Part shown: positions 53,615-62,339 of the stretch, piece after piece | Numbering within the stretch: position 1 is the stretch's first letter | How the letters are laid out: every line of letters begins with the position of its first letter | From: Streptomyces longhuiensis | Lineage (GTDB): Bacteria; Actinomycetota; Actinomycetes; Streptomycetales; Streptomycetaceae | Direction of reading: 5' to 3' | NCBI RefSeq assembly: GCF_020616555.1 | Contig: NZ_CP085173.1 | Coordinates: 3,855,501 to 3,919,500 of the forward strand | Length of the DNA stretch: 64,000 nucleotides | Translations under genes and position numbers: made by a program | The notes under the pieces: model-generated | Databases searched by the model: none | Seen by the model: only the letters and a program-made list of their open reading frames with translations | Told to the model about the DNA's origin: nothing

Positions 53615-54420
53615 GGGCGCCCACGACGGTGCAGTGGATCCGGCGGGCCGGGCAACGCCTGTCCACCGGGTCTGTACGTCTGGCCACCCACCTCGCAGCC
53701 CGCGCCCTCGACAAGGGCTGCCGCATCTGGAACCGCGGCCGGGACTGGCTGGCCGAAGCGTCCGGCGTCGCCTGGCTGTTGCGCCTCGGCGTGCTCCTCG
53801 CTGTTGCCTGGATCCTCCGCAAGATCCTCGCAGCGATCGCGACGGGCCTGTACCTCACGGTCGCCAACGGCGGCCGCCCGTGGCTCATGTGGGGCGTGGC
53901 CCTCGCCTGGGTCATCGGCGGGTACCGGTGCGGCCACCCCGACTGGAAACCCAAACCGCGCCTCGAGGCCGAGCAGGACGCGCCGGCCGACGAGGGGGAC
54001 CAGGCCCCCGCCGCCCAACAGGCGCCGCCCGGGCATCCGCCTATCTCCCCCGTCGCACTGATCGCCGCGGTACGTGATGTCGGCACTCCCAATGCGCAGC
54101 TCGTGCCGCTCGCCGAGCACCTCCACGACACCACGGACGCGGTGCGCGCAGCAGCCGCCCGCATGGGCTGGCCGGTGAAGGACGTGCGGATGCAGGGCCG
54201 GTCGGCGTCGGCCGGGCTGCGCTGGGACGAGTGCCCGCCCCCTCCCCCCATCACCCCCCTCTCGGGTGTCGTCGGTGCAGGTCAGCTTGCCGACGACAAC
54301 GACGACGACAGCGGAGAGGGGAGGCCCGGAGAGGGGTTGCGTGTAGTGCGCACCGCTGACGGGCTGACCGTGTACGACCTCGCGGACACCCACCGCCGCT
54401 ACAGAGTTCGGGGCCACTAG
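53611..54420 (+). CDS. Membrane-anchored protein with C-terminal HTH-like part (Spd-like)
   Basis: 269 aa. Basic amphipathic N-terminus, two helices (LLRLGVLLAVAWILRKILAA; LMWGVALAWVIGGYRCG), acidic linker, then a winged-helix-like region (ALIAAVRDVGTPNAQLVPLA ... TDAVRAAAARMGWPVKDVRM). The combination of membrane anchor and DNA-binding-like domain fits Spd spread proteins. Last gene of the cassette, before a strong terminator. Confidence 0.62.
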   Translation: MRAPTTVQWIRRAGQRLSTGSVRLATHLAARALDKGCRIWNRGRDWLAEASGVAWLLRLGVLLAVAWILRKILAAIATGLYLTVANGGRPWLMWGVALAWVIGGYRCGHPDWKPKPRLEAEQDAPADEGDQAPAAQQAPPGHPPISPVALIAAVRDVGTPNAQLVPLAEHLHDTTDAVRAAAARMGWPVKDVRMQGRSASAGLRWDECPPPPPITPLSGVVGAGQLADDNDDDSGEGRPGEGLRVVRTADGLTVYDLADTHRRYRVRGH

Positions 54421-54497
54421 GCAGAGAGCCCGGTTCCGGGCGCGCCGAAGGATGGCCGCTGACACACTGGAGTCTGCGCGCCGGATAGCGTCCGGCA

Positions 54498-54536
54498 TGA
54501 AGCCCCGCCACGCTCCCCCGACGTGGCGGGGCTTCA
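54498..54536 (+). terminator. Terminator ending the GT2/Spd-like cassette
   Basis: Perfect 15-bp stem TGAAGCCCCGCCACG / CGTGGCGGGGCTTCA with a 9-nt loop, 78 bp after the last cassette gene. Confidence 0.85.
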
Positions 54537-54658
54537 CTACATCCGTAGTTGCGCTCTGGCCGATCATGCTCCACACTGGCCGCAGATTTGGCATGCCCGG
54601 AAACGATCACACTGGCCGAGGCATGATGCTCCCTCAGCTCCATATCTCTGGGGGACCC

Positions 54659-55003
54659 ATGAACCGCACCGCCACCGCCGTCGGCTTACTCGTCGCCGCC
54701 ACTCTCGCGCTCACCGCGTGCTCCGGCGCCGCCGATGACAAGCCGGCGGACCCTAAGAAGCTCGATGACGCGGCGTCCCTCGCCTGCGACGACTTCGCCC
54801 GCGGCTACAAAGCGGCCCAGACGCAGAGCGCCCGCGTCGACCTCGCCAACAAGGTCAACAAGTGGGCGCAGCAGTCGATCACCAACAACATCGCCGACAA
54901 CGCCACCGCGCTCGCTCGAGGCTCCGAAGCTTCGCCCAGCGCGTGGAAGCTCGGTGCAGACGCCTTCGCCCAATCCTGCCTCGACGCCGGGTGGAAAGCC
55001 TGA
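54659..55003 (+). CDS. Phage lipoprotein (moron) with a TTA codon
   Basis: 114 aa, exported lipoprotein: short signal MNRTATAVGLLVAATLALTAC with lipobox LTAC at 18-21, then SGAADDKPAD and a helical domain with two Cys (LACDDFARGYKAAQTQS ... AFAQSCLDAGWKA). The Leu10 codon is TTA (54686-54688), implying need for the bldA tRNA. It has terminators on both sides and points the same way as its neighbours, so it is a self-contained unit. Prophage lipoproteins often block superinfection. ATG 54659 follows GGGGGA. Confidence 0.82.
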   Translation: MNRTATAVGLLVAATLALTACSGAADDKPADPKKLDDAASLACDDFARGYKAAQTQSARVDLANKVNKWAQQSITNNIADNATALARGSEASPSAWKLGADAFAQSCLDAGWKA

Positions 55004-55019
55004 CCTAGACGCACGAACG

Positions 55020-55050
55020 AGCCCGGCCGCACCGTCACCGCGGCCGGGCT
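55020..55050 (+). terminator. Terminator after the lipoprotein gene
   Basis: Perfect 11-bp stem AGCCCGGCCGC / GCGGCCGGGCT with a 9-nt loop and following TTTC, 17 bp after the stop. Confidence 0.82.
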
Positions 55051-55077
55051 TTCACATGCCCGCGAGGAGGTGGCCCC

Positions 55078-55626
55078 GTGCCGCGTCCCACCGTCAGCAA
55101 GGGCGGCCCTGTCACTCCCGAGGAACGCGCCGAGATCATCCGCCTCCACGGCGAGAACAAGGGGCGCAACGAGATCGCAAGACTGACGCGACGCTCGCTC
55201 CGCACTGTGTCCCTCATCTGCGAAGACGAGGGCCTCACCTTCGACCGGTCGGCCACGGCCGCAGCAACGGAGGCCAAGATGCAGGATGCCAAGGCCCGCC
55301 GCGCCGCGATCATCGAAGGCCTCTACGACGTTGCCGAGGACGAACTCGCCTACCTCAAGCAGGGCGAGGGATACCGCCTCGTCGAGGTGTCCCTCGGCAA
55401 GCCAGTCAAGTACACCGTCGACCGGTTGCCGGCGCAGGACCGCAAGGCTCTCGTATCCAGCGTCAGCACTGCGACGACCGCGGCCGCCAGGCTCGAGGCT
55501 CTCGACACGAACAACGGTGTCGACGAGGGGATCAGCATGCTGGGCAAGCTCGCCTCCGGGTTGTCCGCCGCCTACAGCGCGATGACCGAGGAGGGCGACA
55601 GCGAGGGGGCGGGTGATGCTCCGTGA
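55078..55626 (+). CDS. Terminase small subunit-like protein
   Basis: 182 aa. N-terminal HTH (VTPEERAEIIRLHGENKGRN-EIARLTRRSLRTVSLI) for DNA recognition, then a helical oligomerisation part. Position directly before the large terminase supports packaging-site recognition (TerS). GTG 55078 behind GAGGAGG. Confidence 0.78.
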   Translation: MPRPTVSKGGPVTPEERAEIIRLHGENKGRNEIARLTRRSLRTVSLICEDEGLTFDRSATAAATEAKMQDAKARRAAIIEGLYDVAEDELAYLKQGEGYRLVEVSLGKPVKYTVDRLPAQDRKALVSSVSTATTAAARLEALDTNNGVDEGISMLGKLASGLSAAYSAMTEEGDSEGAGDAP

Positions 55627-56893
55627 TCTCGAACTGCCAATGTCTCGCGCGCAGATCGCTTCGATCGTCGAGTCCCAGGACGCACCCCTTGCCCTGTGGT
55701 CCGGTGCCGTCTCGTCTGGGAAGACCATCGCATCCCTGATCGCGTTCCTCCTGCGGCTCGTCGCTGCACCGGATCACGGTCTGATCGTCATCGTGGGCCG
55801 CACGCTCCAGACGATCGAGCGGAACCTGATCGATCCGTTGCAGTCCGCGTACCTGTTCGGCCCTCTGGCCAAGCATGTGCACCACACCACCGGCTCGACG
55901 ACCGCGACGATCCTCGGCCGCACCGTGCACCTGATCGGCGCCTCGGACGCGCGCGCAGAGGGCCGCATCCGCGGCTCCACAATCGCGCTCGCCTACGTCG
56001 ATGAGGCGACGCTCGTGCCGTACGAGTTCTGGATGATGCTGCTGTCGCGTCTCCGCGTCGGCAACCAGTCGCGTCTCCTCGCCACGACCAACCCCGATGG
56101 GCCGTTCCACTGGCTGCGCAAGGAGTTCCTCCTCCGCAAGGACGCCGTGGGAATGTCCCACTGGCACTTCACGCTGGACGACAATCCGAGCCTCGACCCG
56201 CTCATGGTCGCCCGCCTCAAAGCCCAGTACACAGGGCTCTGGTACCGGCGGTTCATCCTCGGAGACTGGTGCCTTGCATCCGGCGCCGTCTACGACGCGT
56301 TCGACGATTCCCGGCACGTCGTCGACATCCTTCCGGACATGCGCCGGTGGATGGCCGTGGGCATCGACTACGGCACGATCAACCCGTTCGTGGGGCTCCT
56401 CGTCGGGCACGGCGTGGACGACCGCCTGTACGTCGCCTCGGAGTTCCGGCACGACTCCCGCGCCGCACACCGTCAGTTGACCGACGCGGAGTACAGCCGC
56501 GGCGTCACGAAGTGGCTCCGCGAGTACGACCACAAGGGCACACAGGGTGCGGCCCCGGACTGGCTGTTCGTCGACCCCTCCGCCTCGTCGTTCATGACGC
56601 AGCTGTGGGCCGACGGCGTGCAAGGTGTCGCGAAGGCTGACAACGACGTGAAGGACGGCATCCGTTCCGTGTCGATGGCGCTTTCTGCCGGCCGTCTCCT
56701 CGTCCACCGCTCGTGCGAGGGCCTGCTTGGTGAGCTGCCGTCGTATTCGTGGGACGAGAAGGCGGCGATGGCGGGTGAGGACAAGCCGGTGAAGGCGAAC
56801 GACCACAGCTGCGATGCACTCCGGTACGCGCTGCACAGCTCGGTGAACGAATGGCGGCATCTGATCCGCGCAGACCTGGAGGTGGCCGCCTGA
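55616..56893 (+). CDS. Terminase large subunit
   Basis: Phage DNA-packaging ATPase/nuclease, 425 aa. Walker A in LALWSGAVSSGKTIASL, Walker B in IALAYVDEATLVPYEFW, the coupling motif TTNPDGPFHWL, and the nuclease part with GIDYGTINPF, VDPSASSF and HSCDALRYAL giving the acidic metal ligands. ATG 55616 inside the end of TerS; GTG 55613 also possible. Confidence 0.95.
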   Translation: MLRDLELPMSRAQIASIVESQDAPLALWSGAVSSGKTIASLIAFLLRLVAAPDHGLIVIVGRTLQTIERNLIDPLQSAYLFGPLAKHVHHTTGSTTATILGRTVHLIGASDARAEGRIRGSTIALAYVDEATLVPYEFWMMLLSRLRVGNQSRLLATTNPDGPFHWLRKEFLLRKDAVGMSHWHFTLDDNPSLDPLMVARLKAQYTGLWYRRFILGDWCLASGAVYDAFDDSRHVVDILPDMRRWMAVGIDYGTINPFVGLLVGHGVDDRLYVASEFRHDSRAAHRQLTDAEYSRGVTKWLREYDHKGTQGAAPDWLFVDPSASSFMTQLWADGVQGVAKADNDVKDGIRSVSMALSAGRLLVHRSCEGLLGELPSYSWDEKAAMAGEDKPVKANDHSCDALRYALHSSVNEWRHLIRADLEVAA

Positions 56894-57090
56894 TGGCCGC
56901 AACGGTCAACATCCCCGTGTACCTCACCCTCGGCACGGGCTCCGTCACGGAGATCGGGACGATCGAGATCGAGGCGGACGCCGAGGGCAAGTTCACGCTG
57001 ACCACGTTCGACGTATCCGCAGCGCTGCGTGAGACCGCAGACGCGATGGAAGCCGCAGCAAAGGAGGCCGAGGATGCCGCTCCCGAGTAA
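56893..57090 (+). CDS. Small phage protein between terminase and portal
   Basis: 65 aa. Beta-rich N-terminal half (TVNIPVYLTLGTGSVTEIGT) and a helical Ala/Glu tail (RETADAMEAAAKEAEDAAPE). TGATG overlap with TerL; overlaps the portal gene by 17 bp. Role unknown. Confidence 0.65.
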   Translation: MAATVNIPVYLTLGTGSVTEIGTIEIEADAEGKFTLTTFDVSAALRETADAMEAAAKEAEDAAPE

Positions 57091-58672
57091 GGGCGTTCGC
57101 TGGCCGCCGATCCACCCCGCGATCCAGGCCGACATGGCGGACTGGTCTGCGTGGCTGTCCGCGAACCCTGACCGGCTCGCCTACCGCTACCGCAACCGGC
57201 ACCGCGACACCGCCCGCTTCGGGCCGGCCGAGAACCGGCCCTCGCAGTACCGGGGCGGCATGGTCGGCCGGGTGGCCCGCTGGTTCTGGGGCGAGCCGAC
57301 ACCGCTCGGCGAGAAGCGCGCCAACCTCCACATGCCGCTCGCCCGGGACATCGCCCGCACCTCCGCCGACCTGCTGTACTCCGAGCCGCCCGCGCTGAAG
57401 GTCACGCACTCGGCCACGCAGGAGGTCCTGGAGACGCTCCTCGACACCGGGCTGAAGCGCAGCCTTATCGCGGCGGGCGAGTCCGGGGCCGGCCTCGGCG
57501 GCTCATATCTGCGGATCGTGTGGGACACCGACATCAGCCCCCTGCCGTGGATCGGCCGCGTCCGCGGCGACGGCGCAGCACCCGAGTTCGCGCACGGCGA
57601 GCGGCTGCGGGCCGTCACCTTCTGGACCGTGCTGGAGGCCGACGGGCAGCGCGTCGTCCGGCACCTGGAGCGGCACGAGCCCGGCTACGTCCTGCATGGC
57701 GTGTACGAGGGCACCGAGGACAACCTCGGTAAGCCCGTCGACATGGGCGCCTTCGCCGCGACGCGCGACCTCCTGCCGGTGCGGCAGCTTCCGCCAGGCA
57801 TGGAGCGGAAGCTCCTCGTCTCTTACCTGCCGAACACCATGGACGCCCCTGACTGGGAAGACATCCCCGGCGCTGCCGGACTCGGCACGTCGGACTTTCA
57901 GGGCGCGGAGACGTTCCTGTCGGGGATCGACGAGACGTACACCAGCTGGTTGCGGGACATCCGCCTGGCGAAGGCGCGGATCATCGTCCCGTCCGGCTAC
58001 CTCCTCAACTCCGGGCCCGGGATGGGCGGAGTGTGGGAGGACCGCGAGGTCTACGCCCCGATGAACGTGCCGCCGACCGCAGACCAGGCGATCACCCTGA
58101 ACCAGTTCGTCATCAGGCACGAGGAGCACCGGGCCACCGCCGCGGAGCTGACGGACAAAGCTGTCCGCAACGCCGGATATAGCTCAGGCACGTTCGGCGA
58201 TGACTCGGCCGGCGCCGCGGTAACCGCGACGGAGATCAAGGCGCGCAACGCGCGGTCGATGTCCACGCGAGCCCGAAAGGCTGAATTGGCCGCCCCGGGG
58301 ATCGCGGACATCACGGAGGCGTGGCTGATGCTGGTCGCTTCCGGGATGTTCCCTGGAGCGCCGGCCGTCGAGATCGAGCGGCCGGACGTTGAGTTCCAGG
58401 ACTCGGTACAGGACGACGTGAAGACGCTCGCCGAGACTGCGGCCCTGTGGTCACAGGCCGAGGCCGCCTCGACCGAGGTCAAGGTCGCGCTCCTGCACCC
58501 GGACTGGGACGAGCAGGATCAGAAGGCCGAGGTCGACCGGATCCTCAAGGAGTCCGGCCGCCTCGTCGAGGACCCACTCATGCTCGGCGCGGACCGGCCT
58601 GACTTCGGCCAGCAACCGACGGCCGACGACGAGCAGGGCGACACCGAAGCCGAAGCCGCCATCGAGGAGTAG
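57074..58672 (+). CDS. Portal protein (SPP1 gp6 type)
   Basis: 532 aa, forms the dodecameric gate through which DNA enters the head. Typical parts: HMPLARDIARTSADLLYSEPP near residue 100, GLGGSYLRIVWD, then the central helix/tunnel region (TEIKARNARSMSTRARKAEL) and a polar acidic tail. ATG 57074 follows AAGGAGG with six bases. Confidence 0.92.
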   Translation: MPLPSKGVRWPPIHPAIQADMADWSAWLSANPDRLAYRYRNRHRDTARFGPAENRPSQYRGGMVGRVARWFWGEPTPLGEKRANLHMPLARDIARTSADLLYSEPPALKVTHSATQEVLETLLDTGLKRSLIAAGESGAGLGGSYLRIVWDTDISPLPWIGRVRGDGAAPEFAHGERLRAVTFWTVLEADGQRVVRHLERHEPGYVLHGVYEGTEDNLGKPVDMGAFAATRDLLPVRQLPPGMERKLLVSYLPNTMDAPDWEDIPGAAGLGTSDFQGAETFLSGIDETYTSWLRDIRLAKARIIVPSGYLLNSGPGMGGVWEDREVYAPMNVPPTADQAITLNQFVIRHEEHRATAAELTDKAVRNAGYSSGTFGDDSAGAAVTATEIKARNARSMSTRARKAELAAPGIADITEAWLMLVASGMFPGAPAVEIERPDVEFQDSVQDDVKTLAETAALWSQAEAASTEVKVALLHPDWDEQDQKAEVDRILKESGRLVEDPLMLGADRPDFGQQPTADDEQGDTEAEAAIEE

Positions 58673-58685
58673 CCGGGGGTAACCC

Positions 58686-59807
58686 ATGCCGGTCAGCCCC
58701 GACCTTGCAGAGGATCTCGCCACAGCGGTCAGTTCCCTGTACGAGCAAGCCGAGTTGGCGCTGATTGAGAAGGTCACGCGGGCGCTCGCTGAGGGCCTCG
58801 ACAGCCCGCTGTGGGCGGAGCTGAAGCTCGCAGCTCTCGGCAACCTGCGCGCAGCGGTCGACGAGGTGCTCGCCGCGCTCCAGGCCGACGCATCCGGGGC
58901 GATCGGCCAGGCCGTGGCCGACGCGTACGAGCGGGGGCAACAGGCGGCCGTGGTCGAGCTCGGCGCGCTGGCCACCGGCACCGCAGCGGCTGCCGCCGAG
59001 GCGCTGCCTACCGCTGCGGCGGTAGACCGGCTGGCGTCGGCGCTCGTCGGCGAGACAGAGGCGACGCACTCGCGGATCCTGCGCTCCACTCTGGACGTGT
59101 ACCGGCGCGTGATCGCCGAGGCCACCTCGGCGCCGCTCCTCGGCGCAACGACTCGACGGCAGACCGCACAGCGCGCGCTGGCCCGGTTCGCGGTCCGGGG
59201 CATCACCGGGTTCGTCGACAACAGCGGCCGTGCCTGGAACCTCACCTCCTACGTCGAGATGGCGACCCGGTCCGCGCTCGGCCGCGCAGCAGTACAGGCG
59301 CACACGGACCGGCTCGGCGCCGCGGGGATCGAGCTGGTCATCGTCTCCGACGCTCCGGAGGAATGCCCGCGCTGCAAGCCGTGGGAGGGCAAGATCCTGC
59401 GGCGCGACGGAGCGTCCGGGGCGGGCACGGTCGAGGTCGAGCACGCCACCGAGGACGAACGGATGGTGTCGGTGCGGGTGGCTGGGTCCCTTCCTGAAGC
59501 CCGGTCCAAAGGGCTCATGCATCCGAACTGCCGGCACAACGTGTCGATCTACCTGCCTGGCCTCACGAAGCCTGCCGGCCCGAAGAAGGCCCGCAGCCGC
59601 GCGACGTACGAGCAGTCGCAGAAGCAGCGGTATTTGGAGCGGCAGGTGCGGGCGTGGAAGCGGAAGGCCGCGGCCGGGATGGACGACGCCGCGCGCCGCT
59701 CGGCGAACGCGAAGGTCCGCGCCTACCAGGGGCGGATCCGTGAGCTGACCGCAGCGACTGGCCTTCCTCGGAAGAGCCACCGCGAGCAGCTCACCAGATC
59801 ACGGTGA
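58686..59807 (+). CDS. Phage minor capsid protein (min_cap2/MuF-like)
   Basis: 373 aa. Helical N-terminal two-thirds, then the conserved region ALGRAAVQAHTDRLGAAGIE-LVIVSDAPEECPRCKPWEGK and HPNCRHNVSIYLPGL, the Cys/His signature of phage minor capsid proteins. Basic C-terminal tail. Placed normally between portal and scaffold. Confidence 0.9.
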   Translation: MPVSPDLAEDLATAVSSLYEQAELALIEKVTRALAEGLDSPLWAELKLAALGNLRAAVDEVLAALQADASGAIGQAVADAYERGQQAAVVELGALATGTAAAAAEALPTAAAVDRLASALVGETEATHSRILRSTLDVYRRVIAEATSAPLLGATTRRQTAQRALARFAVRGITGFVDNSGRAWNLTSYVEMATRSALGRAAVQAHTDRLGAAGIELVIVSDAPEECPRCKPWEGKILRRDGASGAGTVEVEHATEDERMVSVRVAGSLPEARSKGLMHPNCRHNVSIYLPGLTKPAGPKKARSRATYEQSQKQRYLERQVRAWKRKAAAGMDDAARRSANAKVRAYQGRIRELTAATGLPRKSHREQLTRSR

Positions 59808-59810
59808 CTA

Positions 59811-59999
59811 CTACTCAGACTGCTGCCCATGCTCGCGGTCCCACGCCGCCAACTCGGGCTGAGTGCACGAGGTGCAGTAGGGCTTGCTCTCCTTCCGTAT
59901 CTCTTCGCTGCCCCAGGTGGGGACGACGGTGACGTTGCGGACCAACGGCCCATGACAGCGGCGGCAAGCGCCGGGTGCGTTCTCGCGATATCTGGCCAT
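59811..59999 (-). CDS. Minus-strand zinc-ribbon protein inside the head module
   Basis: 62 aa: MARYRENAPGACRRCHGPLV ... KPYCTSCTQPELAAWDREHG. Two C-x-x-C pairs form a probable zinc ribbon. It is the only leftward gene in the head operon and lies in a gap between minor capsid and scaffold; its stop is three bases from the minor capsid stop. A regulator or host-takeover protein is possible. Confidence 0.65.
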   Translation of the reverse strand: MARYRENAPGACRRCHGPLVRNVTVVPTWGSEEIRKESKPYCTSCTQPELAAWDREHGQQSE

Positions 60000-60095
60000 C
60001 TCGCGAAGATACCGGCCCTCACCGACAACCTCGGGCCTCACAGACTTCCGGCCGCCGCACGGCGCCCGGGCAACCCGAAACGGGAGAAGATCACC

Positions 60096-60884
60096 ATGCA
60101 GGTCCCTTTCACACGACGGGGCTTCAAGCACCCGCTCGCATCGCACTCCGCTCTGGACGTGCTCGGCTACCGCCGCAACGGCTCGCCGATCTACGCCATC
60201 GCGGGTGGCAACGGCGAGGGCGAAGGCGGATCCGAATCCACCGAGTCCGGATCCGGTGAATCCGGAGACTCCGGACAGGGAGGGGACGGCTCCGGCGCTG
60301 AGGGCTCCGAGCAGGGCGGGCAGTCGTCCGGGCAGGGATCCGGTGAGTCCGGATCGCAGTCCGGTGACAAGGACTGGAAGTCGCACGCTCGCGAGTGGGA
60401 GAAGCGCGCCAAGGAGAACAAGGCCGCCGCCGAGAAGGGCGAGGCCGCGCTCGTGGAGCTGGAGAAGCTCCGCAAGGCGAAGCTCACCGACCAGGAGAAG
60501 GCCGTCGAGGAAGCCGAGACGCGGGGCCGCACGGCCGCCGCCGAGGAGTCCGCGAAGGAAGTCACGGCCCGCGACGCGAAGATCAAGGATCTGAGCGGGC
60601 AACTCGCCGTGTACGGGCGGGCCGAGAAGCTCGGCGCCAAGGTCGCCCCGCTCCTCAACTCCCGTTCCTTCTACGACGCGCTCGCCGACCTCGACCCCGA
60701 TGCGAAGGGGTTCGGAGACAAGGTTGACGCCCTGATCAAGGCCGAGTTGAAGGCCAACCCGTCCATCGCCGTGCAGAGCGCCGGGAAGTCCGGCGGGGAC
60801 CTGTCCAGCGGCACTCAAGAGAACGCCGCGAAGAAGCGTGGCGGATCGCTCGCGGGAGCGATCGAGAACCACTACCAGACCTGA
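60096..60884 (+). CDS. Scaffolding protein
   Basis: 262 aa. Low-complexity Gly/Ser/Glu segment (about residues 40-92, ESTESGSGESGDSGQGGDGS and similar), then a long charged coiled coil (DWKSHAREWEKRAKENKAAA ... LVELEKLRKAKLTDQEKAVE) and a C-terminal capsid-binding part. Position directly before the major capsid gene fits. ATG 60096 with GGGAG upstream. Confidence 0.85.
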   Translation: MQVPFTRRGFKHPLASHSALDVLGYRRNGSPIYAIAGGNGEGEGGSESTESGSGESGDSGQGGDGSGAEGSEQGGQSSGQGSGESGSQSGDKDWKSHAREWEKRAKENKAAAEKGEAALVELEKLRKAKLTDQEKAVEEAETRGRTAAAEESAKEVTARDAKIKDLSGQLAVYGRAEKLGAKVAPLLNSRSFYDALADLDPDAKGFGDKVDALIKAELKANPSIAVQSAGKSGGDLSSGTQENAAKKRGGSLAGAIENHYQT

Positions 60885-60899
60885 TCCCGGAGGATCACC

Positions 60900-61964
60900 A
60901 TGCCCGTGACGCTCGCTCAGGCGCAGCTCAACACCCAGGCGGACATCGACTTCGCCGTCATCGACAACCTCAGGCGGAACAGCTGGCTGCTCAACAACTT
61001 CGTGTGGGACGACACCGTCACCCCCGGTACGGGCGGCGGCTCCCTCACCTACGGCTACACGCGTCTCCTCGCCCCGTCGGCGGCCTCGTTCCGCCGCTTC
61101 AACGAGGAGTACGTGCCGTCGCAGGCCACGCGTGAGCGGAAGTCCGTCGAACTGCACCCGCTGGGCGGCGCGTTCACGGTCGACCGCAAGCTGGCCCGGC
61201 TCGGCCCGGCCGCGTCGAACGAGATCTCGTTCCAGCTCGCGCAGAAGCTCACCTCCGTGCGCACCCGCTTCCAGCAGGAACTGATCCTCGGCGACACTGC
61301 CGTGGACGACGCCGGGTTCGACGGCCTCGACAAGGCACTTGTCGGGCAGACCACCGAGTACCTGCCGCTCAACGAGGGCATCACCACCGGCTACCTCGAC
61401 TGGTCGCCGCAGACGGTGAACACCGAGGACCTCGCCATGTCGGCATTCGACGCGCTCGACGACTTCCTCGCCCGCATCATGGGCTCGCAGACCGGTTCCG
61501 GCGACACCGGGGCGGACGGCTCGATCCCGTCCGGCGTGAAGGCGATCCTCGGCAACACCAAGTCGGTCAGCCGTATCAAGTCGCTCGCCCGCCGCGCCTC
61601 GCAGTACACCAGCGAGCGCGACGCCCTCGGCGTCCTCGTCGAGAAGTACGGCAACTGGGTCCTCGTCGACCTCGGCGACCGCGCGGACGGCAACGGCCCG
61701 ATCATCCCGATCCGCTCGGCGGACACTGACGGCGCGGGCGCCGGCGGCACCATCACGGGCCTGACCGACATCTACGCCGTCAGCCTCGGCCTGGACGCGT
61801 TCCACGGCGCGGCGATGGCAGGCACCCCGCTCGTCGAGACGTTCCTGCCCGACTTCACCCAGCCGGGTGCCGTCAAGAGCGGTGAGGTCGAGATGGGCCC
61901 GGTCGCTGCGGTCCTCCGCAACACCAAGGCCTGCGGCGTCCTGCGCAACGTGAAGGTGCGGTGA
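60900..61964 (+). CDS. Major capsid protein
   Basis: 354 aa, HK97-fold-type shell protein (inferred from position and pattern). Conserved-looking parts: MPVTLAQAQLNTQADIDFAV, RKSVELHPLGGAFTVDRKLA (E-loop region), RFQQELILGDTAVDDAGFDG, and the C-terminal VEMGPVAAVLRNTKACGVLR. No prohead protease gene is visible before it. Confidence 0.9.
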   Translation: MPVTLAQAQLNTQADIDFAVIDNLRRNSWLLNNFVWDDTVTPGTGGGSLTYGYTRLLAPSAASFRRFNEEYVPSQATRERKSVELHPLGGAFTVDRKLARLGPAASNEISFQLAQKLTSVRTRFQQELILGDTAVDDAGFDGLDKALVGQTTEYLPLNEGITTGYLDWSPQTVNTEDLAMSAFDALDDFLARIMGSQTGSGDTGADGSIPSGVKAILGNTKSVSRIKSLARRASQYTSERDALGVLVEKYGNWVLVDLGDRADGNGPIIPIRSADTDGAGAGGTITGLTDIYAVSLGLDAFHGAAMAGTPLVETFLPDFTQPGAVKSGEVEMGPVAAVLRNTKACGVLRNVKVR

Positions 61965-61970
61965 TCAGCG

Positions 61971-62339
61971 ATGAACAAGTACACCGTCGAGTCCCCGGTC
62001 CGTGATTTCACAGGCGAGTCCGTGGGCGTGCATTTCCACAAGGGCACTGGCTCTGTGGACGACGCCACGAAGGACGGCCGCGCCGCGATCGAGTATTTCC
62101 GCCGGCAGGGCTACGCGCTCACGCCGGTCGATGCCGATGTGGACGCTGTGGCCGTGCAGGTCGAGGACGACGACCCGTTCGACCCGGCCGAGCACGACGC
62201 TCCTGAGGTTCTCGCCTACCTCGACGCGCACGCGGACGACGCGGACGAGGTGACCCGCATCCTGGAGGCCGAGCAGGCGGGCAAGGCCCGTAAGACGATC
62301 CTCGCCCGCGGCGAGCAGAAGCAGGAGGCAGGCAAGTGA
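61971..62339 (+). CDS. Small head-associated protein
   Basis: 122 aa. Beta-rich N-terminus (NKYTVESPVRDFTGESVGVHF) and a helical acidic end. Six bases behind the capsid gene; may be a decoration or connector protein. GTGA overlap with the next gene. Confidence 0.65.
   Translation: MNKYTVESPVRDFTGESVGVHFHKGTGSVDDATKDGRAAIEYFRRQGYALTPVDADVDAVAVQVEDDDPFDPAEHDAPEVLAYLDAHADDADEVTRILEAEQAGKARKTILARGEQKQEAGK

Noticed and set aside
59811..61805. 664-codon minus-strand frame over scaffold and capsid genes
   Set aside because: Only the last 62 codons (from ATG 59999) look like a protein. The rest mirrors scaffold and capsid codons and has shadow composition.
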